Source of the DNA: Laetiporus sulphureus 93-53
Taxonomy: Eukaryota; Basidiomycota; Agaricomycetes; Polyporales; Laetiporaceae
Direction: 5' to 3'
Length of the DNA: 64,000 nucleotides
Assembly: GCF_001632365.1 (NCBI RefSeq)
Contig: NW_024468511.1
Span: forward strand, 109,246 to 173,245
The notes under the pieces were generated by a model. That model saw only the letters and a list, made by a program, of their open reading frames with translations, searched no databases and had not been told where the DNA came from. Both the position numbers and the translations under genes were made by a program. The stretch's first letter is position 1. Every line of letters starts with the position of its first letter. Below, in pieces: positions 33,070-45,024 of the stretch.

Positions 33070-34808
33070 ATGTCTGGATCAACCTTATCGAAATGGCCTC
33101 CGGCCCTCACCCACTCGCAGCTGGAGGAATTGACGCTACTGGCGACAACATATGCTCTGTCTCATGGCTTAATATATCTTCCAGTAGCTACACAGCAGCC
33201 TCCAGCACCGACGTCTGCAATCCATGCACCTCTCGCGCTCTTCCCGTCGCCGTTTCCTCGAGGGTTGTTCCTGCACGCGCAGAGACTGCAGCGGGCGTAC
33301 AACGTCCTCTATGCGCGCATTGCAATGGATGAGAAATTCCTCGATCGCATCATGGGCGAGGTGGAAGGTGTAGGCAAGGTGGATCTGTTCACCGGTCAGC
33401 TATGGAAACGATGGAAGCGATTGCGAGATGAGGGGGTCGTCCAGGTACGAGGTGGGTTTCGTTCCTACCGGAGACTTAAATGAATAACCTCAGTTGCTCA
33501 GCCACTCCAACTGGGTATGTTCCGGTCGGACTATATGCTACACGCCCCAAGCGATGGCACGCCTGCCTCGCTGAAGCAAGTTGAATTCAATACCATCTCG
33601 TCTTCATTCGGTACACTGTCTCAGCGAGCTGCCGGTATGCACAAGTAGGCCTGCACTTGGTTTCATAGATCAAGCTGTTCAACTTCAAACAGATATCTCT
33701 ACAAATCCACGCAGTATTATAATGCTTCCGGGCATCTGAAGGAAGCGAACTTTCCTTCTAATCGGACCACTGCAGGACTCGCTGAGGGACTCGCTGAAGC
33801 CCACAAGGCGTATGGGGTCCCAAAGTGAGTGCCCCTAATTCTTGAGGGACGCAAGTACTCAAATCCCCATCTTCAGTGCCCGCATCCTGTTCGTAGTTCA
33901 GGAGGGCGAGCGGAACGTGTTTGACCAGCGGTGGCTCGAATACGAGCTGCTGGAGACGTAAGGGATTACGTTTGCTTCGCTAGTTGCAATCACTTATATT
34001 GACTCATAGACATGGTATCCACGTTGTGCGACAGAGCCTAAATCAACTCGCACACTCTGCTACTGTCGATCCATCCACTTGTGCGCTCTGCATAGTCCCA
34101 CCTGCTGGATCTACTGGGCCCGTAGAAATTGCGGTCGTGTACTTCCGCGCAGGCTACACGCCCACCGACTATCCCACCCCTGCACACTACGACACACGGT
34201 ACCTGCTCGAGAGCTCGCGTGCGATCCAGTGTCCGTCCATCCAGCTCCAGCTCGCAGGCGGCAAGAAGGTCCAGGAGGTGCTCACGCGCCCCGGTGTGCT
34301 GGAAGGCTTCCTCTGTGACGCGTCCCGGTGGGGGAGCGGCGTGCTCCCGCAGGAGGACGTGGACGCGCTGCGCGCCAGCTGGATGGCGATGTGGGGCCTC
34401 GAAGAAAATGGCGGCGTGCAAAAGGCACATATGCTCGCGCAGCGTCTCGTATTGAAGCCGCAGCGCGAGGGTGGCGGAAACAATGTGTACAAGGAAGCCA
34501 TCCCGCCATTCCTCGATGACCTTCCGACCAAGGAGCGCGAAGCGTGGATCGCGATGGAGTTGATTGCGCCGCCGGAGGGACTGGGGAACTATTTGGTGCG
34601 CGCAGGCGCGGGGACAGAGGGCGCGGTGCAGGCGGATGTCATTAGTGAGCTGGGAATTTTTGGATGGGCGCTGTTCGGTGGGAAAGATGGGGAAGTGAAG
34701 GAGAAGGAGGTGGGGTGGTTATTGAGAACGAAGGGAAAGGAAAGCAACGAAGGTGGCGTGGCGGCCGGGTTCTCCGTCTTGGATTCGATCTTACTTGTCG
34801 ATGACTGA
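33070..34808 (+). CDS. GSH2: Glutathione synthetase
   Basis: Five exons (33070-33444, 33502-33644, 33693-33824, 33877-33957, 34010-34808) give 509 residues, slightly longer than the usual 470-490. ATP-grasp enzyme of the eukaryotic GSS family: VEFNTISSSFG, GYTPTDYP, LLESSRAIQCPS, the Gly-rich loop LKPQREGGGNN near residue 392, and the C-terminal GVAAGFSVLDS. It joins gamma-glutamylcysteine to glycine with ATP, the last step of glutathione synthesis, in the cytosol. The start MSGSTLSKWPPALT is followed directly by conserved sequence. Nothing is missing. Confidence 0.95.
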
Positions 34809-35643
34809 TACCGCACTATCACTATAAGCTGGCCTGAGACGCGTCATCAGTATGGACCCAAGTTTGCCGTTTCCGTGAGCTCCATAGGAAGCGTCCATGG
34901 TACCGGTAGGCCAATGGCGTGGGCGGAAATCATCGACAACGCTTCCTGTTCGCGCACCCTGTCTGTGCCGTGTAGAGATTTCAACTAGGATCCAATCATA
35001 GATCCATTCACGGACTCGATTGAATCATCTTCACCTCTTCAACTTGGGTGGCGGAGAAACTGAAACGAGCTGTTCGAGATACCGTTTCACTTCAGTCATC
35101 GTTGACAATGTATAGTCGGTGTAGACTTACGAAGTTTGCTGTACATTTTGACATAGGCATCTACAGTGTCGAATTACGGCAAGAATATCAGTGTGGCGCG
35201 TCAAGCCAAGATATTCCGGGGGAGAGGTGCTATTCCGTAGGTGGTTTTTCTGCTGTCGCAAACTATGGCACTCAGCAACGTCGTACACGTCGAACGTGTT
35301 CCAATATTGGCGCCACAGCGTCTCCAGTCACGTGGGCGCGTCGCGGCGCGCCCACGGCGGACGTCTGTTCTGTGAGATCGGGCTGCCATTAGCACCATGG
35401 TCCCTCCCCAATTTCTACGTTTCAGAGTTTCCCGCTAGCTAGCCAACGTTGCTCATTACGCGGACAGAGTTTCTCGTATCTTATCCGCGGCAGTCTTGGC
35501 TCACGCGATAGAGCATCCTGGATGTGAGCTGGGCGCCCAGGCTTGATCCGACATCTTATCATGGAATTGATAAAGTTGACCTCTTTAAAGCGTCGACTGC
35601 TTGAAAAGGACGTCAGGGACGACGATTCCTCCTTACTGCCAGG
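34809..35643. other. Intergenic region
   Basis: Between GSH2 and the oxygenase gene. No supported gene or RNA. The last part is the promoter of the oxygenase. Confidence 0.5.
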
Positions 35644-37171
35644 ATGGCCTCTCAGACTGCCAGGACGGCCTCTCAGAGTTTCCCGAAGACGTCTTCGAAC
35701 CCTCTTGTGAGCAAAGATGGTTCGTTCGAGAAGATCCCCATCATGTGAGTTGCATGTTTAATTGATGTGAAGATCCGCTTACGAGTTTGATATAACGGTT
35801 TCAGTGATTTGCAGAACGCTCGTAGCACAGACCCCGCGGTTCGACGTGCATTAGCCGACGACATACGGGACGCATGCGTCAATGTCGGGTTCTTGTATGG
35901 TAGGTAACTGCCAACGATTTTGAGGGACTAACATCAGCACTGATTCTCAACCCTATACAGTAAAGAACCATACCATCCCTCAATCGGCGGTCGACGGTGC
36001 TGTCAACGCAGCCAAGCAATTTTTCCCCTTACCGCTCGAGACGAAGGCTGCTCTGGATATCCATAAGACCGCAAATTTTAAGGGATACACAGCTCTCCTG
36101 GGAGAGAACACCAACCTGGAGAACCGCGGCGACCTGCATGAAGGGTTCGACCTGGGCTGGGAGGAGATGTCCGGAAGCGGCCGGCAAGACGATGGCGTTA
36201 TGGCCGGGCAGAACGTGTGGCCGGACAACCTTCCTGGGTTCAGAGAGGCTTGTCTTGAGTACTAGTAAGTAACGTGTACTGTCGTTCTGTACAGCTGGAA
36301 GCTGACTTGGGGTGGTTAGCCATGCTGCAGTCGAGTTGGGAAAACTACTCTTCCCCTTGTTTGCGCTCGCGCTTAATCTTCCAGAGAACTTCTTCGATGA
36401 CAAGGTGATATCTGTTTATGATCACTCCATCAGCGCATGCCTCACACCTGCGCAGACAACAAAGCCTGCGGCTATTATGCGCCTCCTCTACTACCCACCC
36501 CAAACGGGTACCGTCGATGATCGTGTCGAGGGTATTGGTGCACATACGGAGTGAGTGACCGCGTACATCCTCATCATATATATCATCTGATACGGTCAAT
36601 AGCTATGAGGCGAGACTCACGTCATCTAAAGGGTATACCTAGAGTTTGACGAAATGTACAGTGCTTCACTTTATTGTGGCAAGACAAGGTGCAAGCTCTT
36701 CAAGTCTTGAACAAGGATGGGAAATGGATCGATGCTGTCCCTATACCTGGAACGCTCGTCGTAAAGTATGTCTCATTTTATCCGTCTTCTGATCAGCGTT
36801 GCTAATTATCACCAGTATAGGCGATCAGCTCGCTAGATGGACAAGTATGTCTCTCGAACGGGCTTCTGTTACAGTTCGCTCTGCTGACACTGTCCACCAG
36901 ACGATGTCTTCAAATCTACCGTGCACAGAGCGGTGAACCGCTCTGGCGTCGAGCGATACTCCATCCCTTTGTTCTTCGGTACGGACTATAACGTGAAGTT
37001 AGAGGTGAGATGCTTGTCCAGCCAGCAGCGCGAATCTGCATGCTTAGTTGACTCGATCTGCAGCCGCTGCCCGGATGTGTTTCAGAGGACAATCCCGCCA
37101 AATACGAGGTCGTGACTGCCGGAGAATATGTAAAATCGCGTTTGGAGGCTACCTATGCGCATTCAAAGTGA
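35644..37171 (+). CDS. 2-oxoglutarate/Fe(II) dioxygenase, isopenicillin-N-synthase-like
   Basis: Ten exons (35644-35744, 35805-35899, 35961-36264, 36320-36404, 36456-36550, 36603-36609, 36662-36765, 36816-36844, 36901-37004, 37064-37171) give 343 residues. An N-terminal DIOX_N part (IPIIDLQNA, VGFLYVKNHTI) is followed by the jelly roll with iron ligands His and Asp of GAHTD, the distal His of STVHRAV and the 2OG-binding RYS motif (ERYSIPLFFG). The conserved HTDYECFTLLWQD is restored only if a 7-nt exon is used, leaving a GC-AG intron after it. Relatives hydroxylate or oxidise small molecules. The substrate is unknown. It converges with the SDR gene. Confidence 0.88.
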
Positions 37172-37273
37172 TTGTCTGGCCATGAGGGCTCCTTTCTTCT
37201 CGATCAAATACACAGGGTAATTGTAATGTGCTGTACAACAAGTCTTATACAAATGGTCTCTACAACATCTCTT

Positions 37274-38388
37274 CTAGAATACAGAAGGCATCAAAAGTAG
37301 TCGACCTCCATCAATGAGGTGAACGCCGCCATCGATGTATGATCCAGCCTGGAGATACAAACGATCAGCATTCACTGCCACGGCGATCCGGAGCTCATGG
37401 CCTACCTTGCTAGCCAGATAGAGCACGAGACCTCCCATATCATCTATGCCCCCGACCCGTTGCAGGGGTATAGTCGACTTGAGCCTCTCTTCGTCCGCAA
37501 CACTTGCGCTCATTTCTACGTTGAATTTATTTGTCAAATCAAAGACAATTCAACTGTGCAGTACACGCACCTGAGGGAAATATGCCCGGGCAAATGATAT
37601 TGCTCCGGATCTGCCAGTCCTTGAAGTAGTGCGCCATCGTCTTACCCAGGTGCGTCACCGCTGCCTTGCTAAGCCCATACGACAAGCTGAACAGATCCGA
37701 ATCCTTCCGCAACGCTGCAAGGCTCGAGATCGTTATGACCTGACTTGTGATGCCCGATGCCACGCTGCGCTCGTTGCCCTTGTGCAGGAGCTCGAGGAAC
37801 GCCACGGTGCAGAACCAGACGCTGGCGACGTTCACCTGGAACGTCTTTGCGAACGTCTCATCCGTCTCGTAGTTCCATAGGAGCTCCTGGTACTCTGTGA
37901 TGCTCGCCTCGCCGGGCTTCGGGAGCTTCGGCTGGCGGCTTACCATCACGCCTGCGTTGTTCACGAGTAGGTTAATGTAGCCGTGCCGTGCCTTGACGGA
38001 ATCTGCAATGGCACGCAGAGAGTCGCGATCTGTGACATCACCCTGGATTGGGATCATGTTTCGTCGGCGCTGTGTGCATGAGTGTATGTGAGTTGCGAAA
38101 CTTGGGAACTCTGCTAGGACTGCAAGTTCGAGAGACCTACGCTATGCGACTTGATCGCTGCTTCGAGCACCTCCATCCTCCGCCCTACGATGTACACGAC
38201 GGCACCATTGTTCTCCAGCGCAGTGGCGATCATCAACCCGATGCCTTGCGTTCATAAGAGTCGTAAGATCATAAAGTCTGAATGATTGCCTCTCATCATA
38301 ATTACCCACCTGTACCGCCTCCCGTCACCACGGCCACCAACCCCTCAACGCTGAACAGCCGTGCAGAATCCGTGATGTGCTCCTCCAT
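37274..38388 (-). CDS. Short-chain dehydrogenase/reductase
   Basis: Five exons (38388-38310, 38244-38141, 38069-37571, 37515-37406, 37348-37274) give 288 residues. Classical SDR: TGGGTGIG cofactor loop spanning the first intron, the D-V after GDV, NNAG, the catalytic Ser in ITISSLAA, the YGLSK catalytic Tyr/Lys pair, and the PG turn after IICPG. The GRR after the second strand suggests NADPH preference (inference). Substrate unknown. Stop codons of this gene and the oxygenase are 102 bp apart, so their 3' ends may overlap in transcripts. Confidence 0.92.
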
Positions 38389-38428
38389 GACAGTCTGAGG
38401 GATGGTCTATCTTCGTCCCCGCATTAAC

Positions 38429-38434
38429 TTTATA
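38429..38434 (-). promoter_or_regulatory. TATA box of the SDR gene
   Basis: TATAAA on the minus strand, 41-46 bp before the start codon at 38388, the same spacing as for the AKR gene. Confidence 0.5.
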
Positions 38435-38974
38435 ATTGGCCGCCGCGCCATTGTTTATTCAGCAGGCCGAGTCCCGCCAGTGCGTTCCCCGCGTGAGTCG
38501 CTGACTACTCAGTCTCAGGACAAATCTGGCATGCATCGATATGATAGCATGCCATCCCACTGGGGTGGGATGCGATTTGTATGCAAGGTTTCTAGGGCAG
38601 GAAGGATCATCGACATCTTCCACGACGCGAGTGGATCAGGTGGGCCACAGATGCGACTGCGTGCCTGTTGGCGGGCCTGTCAAGCGCGGATGGTTACGGG
38701 AACATGAACTCCAGAGAGTGAAAACTTCCAGCTGAGAGCGTTCGCACAACAAGTAGGATACCATAGAAAGCATATGTTCGGCAGGCATAAGGACATCCAC
38801 ACCGGCTCAAAGGGAACGAATGTACAGTAAGAGGTTCATCAGCTACCTAGATAGTATGTCCGGATTATATATTAGGTTTGTGAGTGTCCATCTTTTGTGC
38901 GTGACGGATCAGATGATGTGTAGCATAGCATGTGGAAGCGAGGGACTCTGTAGGAATAATGTGAATGTCAACCC
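38435..38974. other. Intergenic region
   Basis: Between the SDR start and the GH16 stop. Short unsupported frames only. Confidence 0.5.
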
Positions 38975-40512
38975 TTACAGGGCCAATATCATGGCCGTTC
39001 CTAGAAGCAGCGTCGCAATTGCTGCTGGGCGGAATAGGGTCGAGCGCTGTGCACCCGAAATAACGGTGTCCTCGCCCTGTTCGCCGTACACGCGCACATA
39101 GCTGACCTCGAAATACGCGTTGTCGTAGTTGGACGGAGTCCCGATCACCCAGTCATCGTAGCACACACCCGAGCACGTCTCTGCGAAGATCGTTTGGTCG
39201 CCAGCGAAGTCTGAGGATCAGGTGTAAGCGGTGATTATGGATGCGATGCAATGTGAGAGAACACAAACGAACCTCCGCACAGAGTGATGTCAAACACGAG
39301 CGCTTGGTCCTCGAAGAAGTTTTGGACTGTGCAGTTGCTGCTTGGCCAGTTAGCGACGGGCGTGCCGAGGTCACCTGTATTAATCGTGCTAGCGTTACCG
39401 GAGAGGACACTGGGAATGGACGAGCGCTGGGTTCACTCGTTAGAAAACTATCCACACGCGTTGTCAAGGAGTAGCTTACGTTGAAGAACCATATTCTGTT
39501 GACGTGCATCAGCAACTTGGCGATTGTGTGAAGTAGCGCACTCACGAGATACCAGATGTGGCAAATTCAGTCACGAAGATTCCTCCGCCGGCAGCAGCGA
39601 ACGCTGCGTCTGATCAGACTCTGTACAATGATATCACTGACATGCCGCATACCTTCACCATACGAGCTGGTGCTGGGATCGGTGACGACGCAGCCCTCAT
39701 TGTCATCAGCAGTTATCGAACAGTCGGTGGAGTTGACGAGGGTACTTGTTTGAACCGCATTGGCGGAGTGGTAGCAGCCCTGCAACACTGTGGGTTACTA
39801 CTCATTGCGACCAATCTTATCGCTACACTCACGGTTTCCGTGTGCAGCGCCATCTGATTTCGCGTCACCTGATTCACCCCCTCGAATGTGTCGATCTACG
39901 CACGACTGTCAGACTTGGAGGATCGGCGACCACGCATTATAGCGCACCTCTCCTCCGTTCGGCCAATCAGCCGCCGAAGACCAGAAGGCGGGCCACACCG
40001 AGCACTGCGTTGCCTATTCAGTAGACTTCGCGGGGGGAGAATGCCAATACGTACGCCGTATGGCACATGCACCATGTCGGTGACCCAGAGACTACCCACG
40101 GTGAAGTGGTCCTTCGTGGCGATTCGCACACTGTTGCGCTTGTTGCCGACAGTGACCGTCGATGTGTTGTCGACCCTCATGATCGCATTTCCAGAGTCGC
40201 TGATGTATGCCAGATTGTCCTGTCCGGCAGATTTTGCGCTCACAAAGCTGTAAATGGCGGGACACAGATGTCAGTATAAATGAGCTGCGGATGCCAACGA
40301 AGCGACTTGCAAGACGTCGCCTTCCGTCAGGTTGTCATCTACGTGTAACGTGAGCGCTATCGACAAAGATCCTTCCCAGCGCACGCACAGTTATTGTAAA
40401 AGTCCCAATCATCGAAGAAGGAGTCACCGGTGTACTCCTTCACCATGTCATACTGGCACTTCACCAGGACCGGCAGGAGGAAGAATGCAGCGGAGAGGAC
40501 CGATCGCACCAT
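38975..40512 (-). CDS. GH16 endo-beta-1,3(4)-glucanase, GPI-anchored
   Basis: Multi-exon gene. Worked-out exons include 40512-40389, 40338-40299, 40247-40055, 40004-39948, 39895-39833 and a 16-nt exon at 39495-39480. It begins with a signal peptide (MVRSVLSAAFFLLPVLVKC) followed by a DMVKEYTGDSFFDDW-type start of mature GH16 proteins. The catalytic motif is EIDTFE, joined across the fourth intron. Later landmarks are TGCYHSANAV, GCVVTDPS, IWFFNRSSIPSVL and VCYDDWVIG. The C-terminus is a hydrophobic tail (IATLLLGTAMILAL) after SGA, a typical GPI signal. Relatives (Lam16A type) cut or remodel beta-glucans of the fungal wall. Secreted and anchored at the plasma membrane or wall. Confidence 0.88.
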
Positions 40513-42396
40513 ATTGGCAAAGATCTAATGTAACGAGCGACAGAGGCGGCGAGGGCTCGGAGTCAGATATCCAAAGAGACGGGTATCTTGAGAGCAATTA
40601 TAAGTTAAAGAGATACTGCGCAAGGAAAGTTTCCGCAGGCTGACAGTTATCAACGCCGAAAAAGCACCGGCAAGTCTAGAGCAAGCCGTCAGTCCTGCAA
40701 TTCAGCGGCTGTAGGGTGCCGGATTCTACAGGTATGTAAAGACGATGGCTTTGGGAAGAGAGAGGTGGGAAGGGACGCAAGACCGTCAAGGCTGCGTACG
40801 GGTAAGATGTCGCCGAAACAAGCGCCGTACTAGTGCTCAGAGTATCGCTTCGGCGTCGCATCACGGCCGATTCTCCATGCTCACATTAACTTTAAGTACA
40901 CACACGATCAACTATCCGAAGGGAATTGTAGAATCATTGGTGAATGCATAACAATGTGAATTTAGCTGTTGTGGCTACTCCGCCAACTACCTGGCACGAG
41001 CGTATTCGATGCGTTGTATCACCGATGCTTCCGTGATGCCCAGCAGACCAAGCAGACTGCCAGACGCCGTGTTCTGACAAGGATGGCTGCGTTCTTACTT
41101 ATTATGTCTATCAGGAACGTGCAACAACGACGCGGGACGTCCGATAATTCTACGAGGTATCAATCATGACTGAATGAACAGGTACCATCACTGGACCCTA
41201 CACAGACATTCTGTGGCCGAGGTTTGTTCAGCACGCATGCCTCTCACTGTACGGCACACGGAGGCCCTTCATACCTCGCCTGGATGGAAAAAAAAGGTCA
41301 GGATGGGGCGTCAATACGTGACAATGAATGGATCAAGATGCTCGTGTGTATGACCCACATCCAGTGCAGGAGAGTTGACGGGTTGGCAACGTTACATGAG
41401 GTGACACTGTCAAATAAGGTGCATGCGAGCCAAGTCATAAATAGCAAGCTGAGGAACATACAAGTCCATGTAGTCGTATTGGCCTGCTCAAGACCAGATC
41501 CGTGGCTGATCGGTACATGAGCTATGTATAGCTTTGAGGCCTGCATCGAATAGGCCGCGCCGTTTCTAGAGCCAACGAAGCTTCATCCCATGTGGTATGG
41601 GTTCTGTGGACGAGAAAGAGCACACTTGCCATCTACAGTGTGGTCATCCCGGCCCTGGTTAGAATCGCTCCAATTAGCGTGCCCGCGCGAAACTGACAAG
41701 TCATGCACTGATATGACAGAGTGGAGGGAAACATCATCCTTTTTTCTCTTCGAGATTACGTTGATACGAGTCAAAGGCATGCTGTCGGGCGCCGACCTTG
41801 ACGCTACCACTGAGTGCTGATTGGACGTTCAACGTTCTACTGTTCTAACGGATGCGCAGTCTTCTTTCAATGTTTTGGAGTTCAAGCTCACCACCAGAGC
41901 CTGATATAAGATACATGACCATAAGTTTATGGAAAGAAACAGCAGCAATTGCACGTACCATGCATGCCAGTAACGGTCCAACGCTCACCAACGTTCTGCT
42001 GGCCGAGGTTCCTATTTGTACACAGAAAACGTTAATCCAAATGGCAAGGACGATGCCACATGCCTTCCGTTGCGAGTAAAAATAAATCCTTCTGTAATGC
42101 TGAGGCCCTCTGAGACATTCTGAAAATAAGTCGTACTTCAAGAGCTTATTAATATGGTAACGTTCGGAACATGCGGAAGATTTCGGAGCGTCAATTTCAT
42201 ATCTTCGAACTCCGACTTTCTTTGCGGACCGGCATCACATGCCGCAGACTCGATTGATACTCCGCTTAAATGTTCTCCGAATTTCTTACGCATTATCCGA
42301 ACTAATCTGCTCGTTGATCCGAACGACGACGACATCGACGACGACGACGAGATTAGAGGATTAGCGGGCCCACCCAGCCAGTGCAAGAGCGACAAC
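40513..42396. other. Long divergent intergenic region
   Basis: About 1.9 kb between the GH16 start and the FZO1 start. It contains promoters of both. A TATAA on the minus strand near 40596 may serve GH16. I find no convincing gene or RNA. Confidence 0.5.
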
Positions 42397-45024
42397 ATGT
42401 CCGCACGCTACGCGCAAGGTGCTGCACACACGCGATCATCCCTGCCTAGCGACGAAGGCGTTGTGAAGAGTCGCAATGCCGAGATGGTGCAGGAGGAATA
42501 CATTGGGCACAAGGATCGGTGAGTAGGAGTGCAACGAATGTCTGGCAGCTCAGCTCATATAGAAAATAGACTACTGCACGCCATTGATTCTGCGAAAGGC
42601 ATACTCGGTGATCTGCGCATTTTCAACAAGGAGTCATGGGTTGTCCGCTACCCTCAGCTCAACGAACAACCAACGAATACGGACTGCTCGAGTCCGAAAA
42701 ATCGCACGCATCTTCGTCGTGCACTTTCCTTCCCCGATGATCCCACTTTCCAGGCGGAAGTTGTCGTCAAACCGGCACGGAAGGGCATGACTCGCTCCAT
42801 GACTCTCGCCTCCATCGCCGACGCCGAGGAAGATGATGCGGAGAGTGAGCATGAAGATGGCTTGCATTCCGTCCATTCCTCCGACTCCGCCGACTTCCAC
42901 GTCTTCCGTCTCGACCTCAAGCTCGGCGCCCATGGTTCGTCGACTTCGCCCGCATCACTCGTTTCGCAGCTAGAGAAGTCTTCCATTGCCAACCTCCTGG
43001 ACGAGCGCATCAGCACTGCTGTGAATCACATCGACAAGCTACGAGCGCGCGTCGAAGATACTTCGTCCAAGGTACTCGTCACTGGTGATCTCAACGCGGG
43101 GAAGTCGACGTTCGTCAATGCGCTGCTGCGGCGTGAGGTCATGCCAATTGATCAGCAGCCATGTACCACTGCGTTCTGCGAAGTGCACGACGCGGTCGCG
43201 GAAAACGCTGGGAAGGAAGAAGTGCACATCCTCAAAGAGGGTGTGCCTTACTCGATCGACGATGAGTCGACTTTCGTTCGCGCGGAGCTGTCCGACCTCG
43301 AGTCAATCGTCTCAGAGAACGAGAACGAGCAGCAGATACTGAAGATCTATCTTTCGGACACACGCGATCCGGCCAGTTCGCTCCTTAGCAACGGCATCGT
43401 CGATATCTCGCTCATTGATGCACCGGGTCTCAACCGCGATCTCGTCAACACCACTGCGGTGTTTGCACGCCAGGAGGAGATCGATGTCGTCGTGTTCGTG
43501 GTGTCGGCCGAGAACCACTTCACGCTTTCGGCGAAGGAGTTCCTGACCAACGCTAGCAAGGAGAAGGCGTACATCTTCATTGTTGTGAACAAGTACGAGC
43601 AGATTCGTGACAAGGCCAAGTGCAGGCGCCTCGTGCTTGAACAGATCAAGCAGCTCAGCCCAGCCACATACAAGGATGCGGAGGATCTGGTGCATTTTGT
43701 CGACTCGGCTGCAGCCTTCGAGAACGGCACGCCTTCGTTCGACCAGCTCGAGTCGTCGCTGCGATCATTCGTGCTCGTTAAGCGCTCAAAGTCGAAGCTG
43801 GCGCCGGCGTCGACCTACTTGCACCACATACTTTCTGACATCGACCTCCTCGTTGGTGCCAATGCCATTGTTGCTGAGAGTGAGCTCAAACGTGCCCGCG
43901 AGGATCTCAGCCTGTCACGCCCTATTTGGGAGAAGATGAAGAACGGACGGGAGAAGCTGGAGGATAATCTAGAAGCAGTAGAGGAGGAGGGTGCTACGAC
44001 CACTCGCTCCAAGACGAAGGATCTCCTCACGAACGCCCTCGAGCGCATTGGTCAGGGCAAGCTCGGCATCGACAAAGCGTCGCTCAGCCTGCCGTCGTAC
44101 CCTGGGCTGCTCGGCATCTGGGATTACGCGAAGGAAGTGCGCCGGACGCTGCTCGCCAGCCTGGACATCGCTGTCAAGATGGCAGAGGACGAGGCGCGCG
44201 TGACGACGACGACTTCCGTCAATCGGGTCTCGCGTCTCGGCGACGAGCACCTGCCCGAGGGCGTTGAGCGGCCACGCAGGGTGTTCATGCCGGAGGCGAT
44301 GTTCTCCGTGCGTCCCGACAAGGGCTCGCGCAAAAAGTCGCAGCGGGCGCCCAGCGGCGCCGTCGTCGCGGGTGGCCTGCACGGCCTGGGTATCGGCCTC
44401 GCGCAGCGCCCCGACATGCTCGAGACGACATTCTTCGATGTCTTCGACGTGCACCACCAGTTCTGGATGAAATTTGGAGACAAGAAACCCGAGAGCGAGG
44501 AGGAGGATGCGCCAGTGAGCGCACTGAGCATCGCCTCAGTCGGCTTGGGCGCGCTCACAATGGTCGGCGGAAAGACGCTCGGCGCGCGCGGACTCATTGA
44601 GGGCATCATGCGGTTGTGCGACCTGTTCGAAAACGAGACGGCGCGCAAGTGGGCGGCCCCCGTGGTCGGCGCGGTCACCATCGGATTGACGGCGTACTTC
44701 ATTATGGAGCTGCCGAGCACGATCCCGCGCACGGTCGGGCGGCGCATCAAGGCTTCGCTCGCTCGGGAGGCCGATGAGCGTGGTGCGGACGCAGCATTCG
44801 TGGACGTACATGCGCTGCGGGTGAGTCGTGAGACGCGCAAGGTACTCCGGTTGGCGTCATGGGACCTCAAGGAGCGTTTCCGGGCGGCGATGGAGGAGAA
44901 AGGCCGCGAGGTGCATGGTGCGGAGGAGATGGAGCGCAAGGCACAGAAGGCCGTCGAATGGTTCCTCCAGACGGAGAGCAGGGCGGCCGAGGTGAGGAAG
45001 CTGGCCGAGCTCAAGTCTGCTTAA
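42397..45024 (+). CDS. FZO1: Mitofusin, outer mitochondrial membrane fusion GTPase
   Basis: Two exons (42397-42518 and 42570-45024) give 858 residues. The acceptor at 42569 was chosen because it gives KDRLLHAIDSAKGILGDLR in frame. An acceptor 7 nt earlier would run into a stop. Dynamin-family GTPase: G1 GDLNAGKST near residue 212, G2 Thr in QQPCTTAF, G3 DAPG, G4 NKYE. Two hydrophobic stretches near 690-710 and 735-755 (VVGAVTIGLTAYFIMEL) anchor it in the outer membrane with both ends in the cytosol. The C-terminal heptad region follows. It tethers and fuses mitochondria. A longer start at 42154 is possible but low-complexity. Confidence 0.94.

Noticed and set aside
42154..42396. Upstream in-frame ATG as mitofusin start
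   Set aside because: The extra 81 residues are low-complexity and acidic and do not resemble the mitofusin N-terminus.
44124..45014. 296-codon open frame opposite the mitofusin gene
   Set aside because: It is a GC-driven antisense shadow; the sense strand has clear GTPase motifs.
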